Of a stretch of 14,610 bases of DNA, positions 1-5,942 are shown piece by piece. Position numbers and translations under genes: made by a program. The stretch lies in the NCBI GenBank assembly GCA_002747015.1, contig NVXI01000003.1, forward strand, positions 201,883 through 216,492. The letters run 5' to 3'. Origin of the DNA: Zetaproteobacteria bacterium. Its GTDB lineage: Bacteria > Pseudomonadota > Alphaproteobacteria > Micavibrionales > Micavibrionaceae. Each line of letters opens with the position of its first letter. Positions within the stretch are counted from its first letter, which is position 1. Under the pieces are notes generated by a model. It saw nothing but the letters and a program-made list of their open reading frames with translations. It made no database searches and had not been told where the DNA came from.

Positions 1-696
1 ACATTTGGAGGGGGTTTATTAATCGGTGATACTGCTGGATTCTTGAATGTTCCCAAGATTAAAGGCAACCACACGGCCATGAAATCAGGCATGGTGGCTG
101 CGCAGAGTGTTTTTACACAGTTAAACGAAACCCAGGATTTTGGTACAGAGTGCATTGGCTATACTGAAGGCTTAAAAAATTCCTGGCTATGGGATGAATT
201 ATACGCCGTGCGCAATATTCGCCCCGGATTCTACAAAGGATTACTCGCAGGATTAATTAACGCGGCGATTGAGACGATTACCGGCGGAAAACGCAAACAT
301 ACTTTGAGCAATCATGCCGACCATACGCAGCTTGACAAAGCAGCGGCACATACGCCTATCGATTACCCAAAGCCAGATGGCGTTTTTACATTTGATAAGC
401 TTACCTCAGTACAGCTTTCAAACACCAATCATGCGGAGAACCAACCCTGCCATCTGCAATTAAAAGATCCATCCATTCCAATATCAGTCAATTTGCCAGA
501 ATATGCCGAACCCGCGCAGCGTTATTGCCCTGCCGGTGTTTATGAAATTATTGAACAAGAAAACGCAGAACCAGTACTGCAAATTAATGCGCAAAATTGC
601 GTCCATTGTAAGACCTGCGATATCAAAGACCCCTCCCAGAATATCAATTGGGTGGTACCACAAGGAACAGATGGGCCAAATTATCCGGGCATGTAA
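1..696 (+). CDS. Electron transfer flavoprotein-ubiquinone oxidoreductase (ETF-QO), 3' part
   Basis: Partial gene, open at the left edge; the last 231 codons are present, out of roughly 540-560 usual for the family. ETF-QO is a membrane-associated flavoprotein that takes electrons from reduced electron transfer flavoprotein (fed by acyl-CoA and amino-acid dehydrogenases) and passes them to ubiquinone. The visible start carries the conserved stretch GGLLIGDTAGFLNVPKIKG, followed by HTAMKSGMVAA, of the FAD/quinone-binding part. The C-terminus is the ferredoxin-like domain with the four [4Fe-4S] cysteines: one in CPAGVYE (codon 526-528) and three in NCVHCKTCD (codons 598-600, 607-609, 616-618). 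It ends with the family tail INWVVPQGTDGPNYPGM. The frame runs in from base 1, so the TTG at 43 is not a start. The TPR gene follows 67 bases downstream on the same strand. Identification is near certain. Confidence 0.96.
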   Translation, partial: TFGGGLLIGDTAGFLNVPKIKGNHTAMKSGMVAAQSVFTQLNETQDFGTECIGYTEGLKNSWLWDELYAVRNIRPGFYKGLLAGLINAAIETITGGKRKHTLSNHADHTQLDKAAAHTPIDYPKPDGVFTFDKLTSVQLSNTNHAENQPCHLQLKDPSIPISVNLPEYAEPAQRYCPAGVYEIIEQENAEPVLQINAQNCVHCKTCDIKDPSQNINWVVPQGTDGPNYPGM

Positions 697-750
697 TCTT
701 TACTCTGGCATATGCACGATAACCTCATCTATACTACGTATCCAACGCAA

Positions 751-755
751 AAGGA
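751..755 (+). promoter_or_regulatory. Ribosome binding site of the TPR gene
   Basis: AAGGA lies 8 bases before the ATG at 764. It decides the start of the TPR protein: the open frame extends back to 503, inside the ETF-QO gene, but no comparable site is seen there. The protein begun at 764 also opens with a signal peptide. Confidence 0.6.
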
Positions 756-763
756 TTTTTCTA

Positions 764-2512
764 ATGAATAAACTTTATCTTATCCTTGCCACATGCGCCG
801 CCGTATTATGCGGCGGATTGTTTATAGAAAAAACAACGGCATCTGACGTTCTTTCTGATGATGAGCAGATCATTGCCAAAGCCGAAAGCAACAAGAATAC
901 AACCATACAAGTTTCACCCTCCCCAAAAGACAGGGGCATTGCTCCAAACATACAAGCTGGACACTATCTATCCAGTAAATTCGCCCAGAACAACCACGAT
1001 TGGCAAAATGCCAATCAATTTATTCACCGACTTATCAAAACGGGTATTTCCTCCGATAGTATTTTACAACGCGCGATGATTTTGGCCATGGGATCAGGCA
1101 ATGCGCAAAAAGCAATCGACATAGCCAAGAGCATAAAGACAAACAACCCCGATAAACAAAATACAATTACAGAAATATTTCTTATCGTTGATGCCATAAA
1201 ACGTGAAGACTATAAAAAAGCACAAATTTTGCTAAAGAAAATGCCCCACAACAGTACTGTGAGATTTATTGGCCCCTTCATCAAGGGATGGATAAGTGCT
1301 GCACAAAACACTATGGATATCAAAGGCTTAAAACAAAGCACTATGCAGCTATACCACGCAATTCTAATTTCAGATTATCTAAACGATCATTCTGATATCG
1401 AACGCATGATTGATAAAGCCTTAAAGGTCGAGGATATCCAATTAAGTGAACGCGGCAGAATTGCCGATTTATATGGGCATGTTGGACTGAAAGACAAAGC
1501 GACTGCCATATATAAAAGAATTTTGAAAGATACTCCCACAAATGACAGAATCAAGGCTCAACTCTCTGCGTTAGAGAAAGGAACAAACGAACCATTATTC
1601 AAGAAAATACACTCTGCGCAAGATGGTATGGCCAAAGCCTTCTACGACATTGCGAGCATCCTAAGTAATGAAAGCAACGAAGAAAGTGCCCGCGTTTTTG
1701 CGCATATTTCCCTATACCTAAAACCGGATATGATGAAACCTAGAATTCTATTGGCAGAAATAGACGTTAATCACAAACAATATACGAACGCGATTTCCCT
1801 GTATCAATCCGTTCCAATCACCGCAAATGAATACATACAAGCACAACATGACATTGCAAACATATATGAAACTACGCAACGCTATGACGCGGCATTAGCT
1901 TTACTGCAAAACTTGCCTGATGCGGATAAAGACGTGGATACGCTTATCAAAATCGGTAATGTCTATCGCAATCAGGAAAAATTTGACTTGGCATTAAAAT
2001 CTTATGACCGTGCTGCTGGCACATTTGAACAATCGATACCAGAAAATTATTGGCATTTACATTATGTGCGTGGCATTGCCTATGAACAAGCAGGAGACTG
2101 GCCGCGCGCAGAACAAGAACTCACAACCGCACTCAGCATGCAACCCGATCACCCCTATATCCTAAACTACCTTGGCTATGCTTGGGCCGATAAAGGGATA
2201 CATTTGCAACAATCCCTAAAAATGATCCAGCATGCCGTTAATTTACGTCCCTCTGATGGCTATATTACTGACTCATTGGGCTGGGTTATGTACCGCACAA
2301 AGAATTACAAACGTGCCGTTCCGGTTCTGGAGCGCGCGGTAGAGCTTCTCCCCTATGACCCAACAATCAATGACCACCTTGGCGATGCCTATTGGCAAGT
2401 TGGCCGTTTGCTAGAGGCAAAGTTTCAATGGAAACGTGCAAAAAATCATTCTGAAGATGACAAGCAAATAAAAGAAATAGAGGTCAAACTAACCTCCGGC
2501 ATCCAAAACTGA
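764..2512 (+). CDS. Exported tetratricopeptide repeat protein
   Basis: A 582-residue protein. Residues 1-27 look like a Sec signal peptide: a Lys near the N-terminus, a hydrophobic core LYLILATCAAVLCGGLF, and probable cleavage near TTAS/D. The two cysteines there do not fit a lipobox, so a lipoprotein is unlikely. The rest is helical. TPR-like units begin at about residue 225 and become clear from about 350 to 565. The C-terminal block is the most conserved part, with LNYLGYAWADKG at about 467, then DSLGWVMY and INDHLGDAYWQVGR. Such a TPR protein beside ispE is a recurrent alphaproteobacterial arrangement. It probably acts as a periplasmic protein-interaction scaffold; the partner is unknown. 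The ATG at 764 is chosen for its AAGGA site and the signal peptide. A weak TATACT box at 730-735 could be a -10 element, but no good -35 accompanies it. ispE follows after 17 bases, so the two are likely co-transcribed. Confidence 0.88.
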   Translation: MNKLYLILATCAAVLCGGLFIEKTTASDVLSDDEQIIAKAESNKNTTIQVSPSPKDRGIAPNIQAGHYLSSKFAQNNHDWQNANQFIHRLIKTGISSDSILQRAMILAMGSGNAQKAIDIAKSIKTNNPDKQNTITEIFLIVDAIKREDYKKAQILLKKMPHNSTVRFIGPFIKGWISAAQNTMDIKGLKQSTMQLYHAILISDYLNDHSDIERMIDKALKVEDIQLSERGRIADLYGHVGLKDKATAIYKRILKDTPTNDRIKAQLSALEKGTNEPLFKKIHSAQDGMAKAFYDIASILSNESNEESARVFAHISLYLKPDMMKPRILLAEIDVNHKQYTNAISLYQSVPITANEYIQAQHDIANIYETTQRYDAALALLQNLPDADKDVDTLIKIGNVYRNQEKFDLALKSYDRAAGTFEQSIPENYWHLHYVRGIAYEQAGDWPRAEQELTTALSMQPDHPYILNYLGYAWADKGIHLQQSLKMIQHAVNLRPSDGYITDSLGWVMYRTKNYKRAVPVLERAVELLPYDPTINDHLGDAYWQVGRLLEAKFQWKRAKNHSEDDKQIKEIEVKLTSGIQN

Positions 2513-2529
2513 AAAAACAGAAACACGCC

Positions 2530-3438
2530 ATGACCAAAGATATACCGAGAACACTGACGATCTTTGCTCCTGCAAAAATAAATTTATTTCTTCACATCAC
2601 TGGCCGCTTAAGCAATGGATACCATACGCTCGATTCATTAGTCACATTTGCAGATATTGGCGATATTATAACAATTGAACCCGCCTCTTCATTCTCGTTT
2701 CATATTAAGGGCCCCTTCGCGGATACATTCAAAAACGAGGAACGTAGCGCATTTCTTAACGGTGAAAATATTGTTATAAAAGCGGCACGATCCCTATCCC
2801 AAATTGCCGATCGCCCACTAAATACGCACATAACCCTGACTAAGAACTTGCCATTATCATCGGGGCTTGGCGGTGGCTCATCTGATGCAGCGGCAACAAT
2901 ATGGGGACTGCAAAAACTGTGGAATCTTAAACATGATGCAGACTACATCATTCCTCTTATGACCAAATTGGGGGCGGATGTTCCTGTTTGCCTAAACTGC
3001 TACCCCACAATTATGCAAGGTATTGGTGATATATTGCGTCCCGCACCCACAATGCCTGAAATTCCTATATTACTCATCAACCCTATGATTTCATGTTCTA
3101 CAAAAGACATATTTTTACACCATAATAAACAATATAAGACAAATATTACCCTACCCAAGGCGTTTCCTACAATTGCAAGCGTAGAAAATATACTCAACGC
3201 CCTAGATAATGATTTATTTAAGCCAGCTTTAGAATTAATTCCAGAAATTGGAAATGTCATGAATGCATTAACGGCGCAAAAACATTGCCTCTTCTCACGC
3301 ATGAGTGGCTCAGGCGCAAGTTGCTTTGGACTGTTCGAAACGATAGAGCATGCTGAGAGTGCTGCTGAAACAATCAAACGAGAGAATCCTGACTGGTGGA
3401 TAAAAAGTGGATGGCTTAACCGACCAGAGCGTTACTAA
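2530..3438 (+). CDS. ispE: 4-diphosphocytidyl-2-C-methyl-D-erythritol kinase
   Basis: IspE phosphorylates the 2-hydroxyl of CDP-ME with ATP, the fourth step of the MEP isoprenoid pathway, in the cytoplasm; products feed quinones and undecaprenyl phosphate. The 302 residues match the family length. Visible hallmarks are PAKINLFLHITGR near the N-terminus with Lys16 at the position of the conserved active-site Lys, the GHMP ATP-binding loop LPLSSGLGGGSSDAAA (about 107-122), GADVP with Asp150 at the catalytic-base position, and the C-terminal GHMP motif MSGSGAS (258-264). The start is 17 bases after the TPR stop with no strong ribosome site, which suggests translational coupling. It ends 2 bases before the stop of the opposing rluA, leaving no room for a dedicated terminator. 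Confidence 0.97.
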   Translation: MTKDIPRTLTIFAPAKINLFLHITGRLSNGYHTLDSLVTFADIGDIITIEPASSFSFHIKGPFADTFKNEERSAFLNGENIVIKAARSLSQIADRPLNTHITLTKNLPLSSGLGGGSSDAAATIWGLQKLWNLKHDADYIIPLMTKLGADVPVCLNCYPTIMQGIGDILRPAPTMPEIPILLINPMISCSTKDIFLHHNKQYKTNITLPKAFPTIASVENILNALDNDLFKPALELIPEIGNVMNALTAQKHCLFSRMSGSGASCFGLFETIEHAESAAETIKRENPDWWIKSGWLNRPERY

Positions 3439-3440
3439 CC

Positions 3441-4127
3441 TCAGAATGGGCACGGTGATTCAAACCACATTTCTTCACCATTTTTGGGGTGATATACCAT
3501 CAATTTATAGGCATGAAGCTGTAAACGGCTTTCAGCGTTCAATGCTTGTTCATGCGCATAAAAATCATCCCCCAGAATAGGATGGCCAATTTCTGCCATA
3601 TGAACGCGTAATTGATGCGTACGCCCTGTTATTGGATAAAGTGCAACACGCGTTGCCCCCTTTTCGCGCGATAGAACCTCCCAATCCGTTTGCGAGGATC
3701 GTCCATTTTCATGATCTACCATTTGCAAAGGTCTATTCGGCCAATCACAGATCAACGGAAGATCGACATGTCCCTGATCCTTCTCAAGCTGCCCCCAAAC
3801 GCGCGCAATATAGATTTTTTTTGTTTTACGACGTTCAAATTGTAGCCCAAGATTCCTGTGCGTAGGCGCGTTCATCGCCATAATGATCAGGCCAGATGTC
3901 GACATATCCAAACGATGCACAATACGTGCCTCTGGGAATTCTGCTTGTGCGCGCTTTTCCAAACTATCTGCATGCTCTGCCTTACGCCCAGGAACACTCA
4001 GCAATTCCGCTGGTTTAGATAAAACCAGAAAATCATCATCATGATAGATAATCTCAAGGGGAGATCGTGGCGGATTATATGTGAAATCTGCAGGAGGTTT
4101 GCGTGGAAATACTATTTTTTTACACAT
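3441..4127 (-). CDS. rluA: RluA-type rRNA/tRNA pseudouridine synthase
   Basis: A 228-residue RNA pseudouridine synthase. The catalytic motif RIVHRLDMSTSG carries Asp74, which attacks the target uridine. The block VDLPLICDWPNRP (121-133) and the run PITGRTHQLRVHM...GHPILGDDFY closely resemble E. coli RluA, the dual-specificity enzyme for 23S rRNA U746 and tRNA U32, more than the larger RluC/RluD. There is no N-terminal S4 domain, again as in RluA. The ATG at 4127 is preceded by a weak purine stretch (GAGAG), and a plausible promoter sits 37-65 bases upstream. The 3' end faces ispE with a 2-base gap. The synthase family is certain; the exact target sites are inferred from similarity. Confidence 0.93.
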   Translation of the reverse strand: MCKKIVFPRKPPADFTYNPPRSPLEIIYHDDDFLVLSKPAELLSVPGRKAEHADSLEKRAQAEFPEARIVHRLDMSTSGLIIMAMNAPTHRNLGLQFERRKTKKIYIARVWGQLEKDQGHVDLPLICDWPNRPLQMVDHENGRSSQTDWEVLSREKGATRVALYPITGRTHQLRVHMAEIGHPILGDDFYAHEQALNAESRLQLHAYKLMVYHPKNGEEMWFESPCPF

Positions 4128-4163
4128 TATATTCTCTCAAAAATCATAAGATTTGTGATCATA

Positions 4164-4192
4164 ACTATAAATAAAGAAAATTTAAACGCCAA
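4164..4192 (-). promoter_or_regulatory. Candidate sigma-70 promoter of rluA
   Basis: Read on the minus strand, TTGGCG (4192-4187) and TATAGT (4169-4164) are separated by 17 bases, giving 4/6 and 5/6 matches to the -35 and -10 consensus. Transcription would begin near 4157, about 30 bases before the rluA ATG. A weaker plus-strand pair, TTGTGA (4153-4158) and GAAAAT (4176-4181), also with a 17-base spacer, overlaps it and could drive the divergent gene at 4242. Seen by eye only; the region is AT-rich, so chance matches are easy. Confidence 0.4.
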
Positions 4193-4241
4193 ATCATTTC
4201 ATACGTTGAAAGAAACCCCACAACATGTCAGTATAGTACTT

Positions 4242-4985
4242 ATGTATAAGATATTTAAAATTACGATTATGGTTAGTATGTTCCTCTCTTGCGTTTCTGT
4301 ACCTTCACAGAGTAGCGCCCAAAATTATCATGGTGGATATACCAAAAGCAGTAAACTAGACAAAGGGAACGGCACAGCACGCCCTATCGCCAAAGTTTTC
4401 TCATCTCAAATAAGCAGCGTCCAGCAAGGTGAGAGTTTAGATATAATCTATAATAACCTTTATGTTTCTCTTTGGTTTTATGCTGGTGTAAATTTTGTGC
4501 ATCAGAAAAAGCTCAGTGAAAAATTGAAACCAGCTAAATTCCAGCTCACTCGATATAAGAAAGAATTTTCTGGTGATTTAGAAAAAGCGATGAGCAATTT
4601 GAACAACGGTTACAACGACATGACAGCCGATATAGAAAATGCAGAAAAACAGTACTTGGAAATAAGGGAAGGTATAAGAGCTTCGGATCATGAAAAACTA
4701 GACGCTCTGTGGAAAGAAAAAATAGAGGAGTTCCGTGAAAAATCCGGTATATACTTTAAACTACAGCACAAGTTTCTAAACACTTACAGAGGTCTCGTTA
4801 GCTTCATTTTAAAACAAGGCGGGCGCTACACATACAAAAGCGATGTAAAGAACGTTGTTTTCTATAAGTTTGGTGGATACAAATTTTACGGTCAATCAAT
4901 AGATACCCTTAGAATGGTTAGCTTCAAGCAACGCAAATTACTTAGAGAAAATGCTCCGGCAGGTGTTAACGCTAACTTCAACTAA
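4242..4985 (+). CDS. Secreted helical protein of unknown function (first of a pair)
   Basis: Not recognised. The 247-residue product starts with a convincing signal peptide: MYKIFK, hydrophobic core ITIMVSMFLSCVSV, probable cleavage at SSA/QN. The cysteine in the core (FLSC) is a poor lipobox, so a soluble periplasmic protein is preferred over a lipoprotein. A charged, helix-prone segment (about 85-190) rich in Lys and Glu may form a coiled coil. The C-terminal part has aromatic, Gly-rich patches (GGRYTYKS, YKFGGYKFYG). The frame is open back to 4041, but that would overlap the 5' end of rluA and bury the signal peptide, so 4242 is preferred; no Shine-Dalgarno site is seen. The second unknown gene begins 6 bases after the stop. 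The function is not known. Confidence 0.7.
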   Translation: MYKIFKITIMVSMFLSCVSVPSQSSAQNYHGGYTKSSKLDKGNGTARPIAKVFSSQISSVQQGESLDIIYNNLYVSLWFYAGVNFVHQKKLSEKLKPAKFQLTRYKKEFSGDLEKAMSNLNNGYNDMTADIENAEKQYLEIREGIRASDHEKLDALWKEKIEEFREKSGIYFKLQHKFLNTYRGLVSFILKQGGRYTYKSDVKNVVFYKFGGYKFYGQSIDTLRMVSFKQRKLLRENAPAGVNANFN

Positions 4986-4991
4986 ATCATT

Positions 4992-5687
4992 ATGGCGCAT
5001 CCCTTCAAATCTTATAAGCTCATAGTAATATTTATATTTTTATGCGTAACTGTTGTCGGTGGATTATATCAGTTACATATTTATAATCAGCATCAAAATG
5101 AGATACGTATACAACAGCTTAAAGCCGAGCAAACGCGAAAGAAAGCAGAACGCGCCGCTCTCGATATATTACTCCATAAATATCTTGTAACTTTTAAAGC
5201 CGACCTCAAGAAAAAGGCCCTGGCCTATAAAAAAAGCCGTACCGTTTTACGAGAAATTCTTAGCCCTTATAATTTTGAAACACCTCAGTATACAAAAGAA
5301 AATTATATGCTGTTTAAAAACAATGTCGCGCCTGATCTACGCAATAAAGCCACAGAGATTATTTATATTTTTGAAAAATATACAAAGAATCTACAAAATG
5401 ACATTCAAGAACACGAGCACAAAATACAGGAAATATTTTTATTAAAATGGAAAGAAATGAGTCATAAACAGCTTAATACATATATTGATTTTTTTACAAA
5501 AGAAGAAAAACTTATTCAAGCGTATGAGGAAATTATTACATTTTATTATATACACTCCAATTTATTTTCAGTTGATCTAGACCAGAACATTTTCCTGTTT
5601 GATCGGGAGAAAGATAAAAAGAAAGAAATGGCCTTACGAAAGACAATAAAAGACCTAAAAAAACAAATAAAAACTAAGGCATATTAA
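4992..5687 (+). CDS. Membrane-anchored coiled-coil protein of unknown function (second of a pair)
   Basis: Not recognised. The 231-residue product has one N-terminal membrane segment (about residues 9-28, LIVIFIFLCVTVVGGLYQL) preceded by Lys6 and Lys9, so the long C-terminal part should lie in the periplasm. That part is almost wholly charged helix: a Lys/Arg-rich stretch at 41-82, a segment at 115-188 with many Glu, Lys and aromatics, and a very basic tail (KDKKKEMALRK, then KKQIKTKAY). It is strongly AT-rich; bases 5341-5400 contain only 14 G or C. It starts 6 bases after the preceding unknown gene with no clear ribosome site, so the two are probably translated from one message. The 3' end stops 12 bases short of the opposing GIY-YIG gene. 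Confidence 0.68.
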   Translation: MAHPFKSYKLIVIFIFLCVTVVGGLYQLHIYNQHQNEIRIQQLKAEQTRKKAERAALDILLHKYLVTFKADLKKKALAYKKSRTVLREILSPYNFETPQYTKENYMLFKNNVAPDLRNKATEIIYIFEKYTKNLQNDIQEHEHKIQEIFLLKWKEMSHKQLNTYIDFFTKEEKLIQAYEEIITFYYIHSNLFSVDLDQNIFLFDREKDKKKEMALRKTIKDLKKQIKTKAY

Positions 5688-5699
5688 CGGCATCAAAAC

Positions 5700-5942
5700 T
5701 CAAGATGATATCAACACCAATTTTTCTGCCTTTGATAGAGATTTAATTTCTATTTCCCGTTTGGAAGCCGAAGAACGATCGGCACACTTCTCTTGATATA
5801 TCAAGTTTAAAGGACCACGGCCCTTCGTATATTTTGCACCAGTGCCCTTTTCATGCTCTTCAATACGGCGCGTAATATCTGTCGTAATACCAGTATAATA
5901 TGTTGTATCAGCACATTCCACGATATAAACATACCATCCCAT
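5700..5942 (-). CDS. GIY-YIG domain protein, YhbQ/UPF0213-like
   Basis: An 80-residue single-domain GIY-YIG protein. The motif pair is WYVYIVEC (3-10) and YYTGIT (15-20), followed by the conserved Arg/His stretch TRRIEEH, then AKYTKGRGP and the Glu-containing helix SKREIEIKSL. Length and sequence fit the small stand-alone YhbQ family, whose members are predicted nucleases with poorly settled roles in DNA repair. It is the last gene of the mlaE-mlaF-mrcA operon: its ATG overlaps the mrcA stop by one base (TAATG), which suggests reinitiation by ribosomes finishing mrcA. No independent ribosome site is evident. Confidence 0.9.
   Translation of the reverse strand: MGWYVYIVECADTTYYTGITTDITRRIEEHEKGTGAKYTKGRGPLNLIYQEKCADRSSASKREIEIKSLSKAEKLVLISS

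Noticed and set aside
503..763. 5' extension of the TPR open frame to 503
   Set aside because: It lies inside the ETF-QO gene on another frame and would place the signal peptide mid-protein. The ATG at 764 has an AAGGA site and a proper signal peptide.
3000..3377. Long minus-strand open frame inside ispE, and similar open frames opposite mrcA, mlaE, mlaF, dnaB and rplI
   Set aside because: They are antisense or alternate-frame shadows of well-identified genes, with no family features or ribosome sites.
3455..3495. GGTGA/TCACC pairings near the ispE-rluA junction as a terminator
   Set aside because: Stems are only 5 bp, one has a very long loop, and they lie inside the rluA coding sequence; no convincing terminator.
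4206..4237. Possible promoter TTGAAA ... TATAGT just before the first orphan gene
   Set aside because: The spacer is 20 bases, and transcription would start at or after the chosen ATG at 4242.
4041..4241. 5' extension of the first orphan gene to 4041
   Set aside because: It overlaps the start of rluA on the opposite strand and would hide the signal peptide that begins at 4242.
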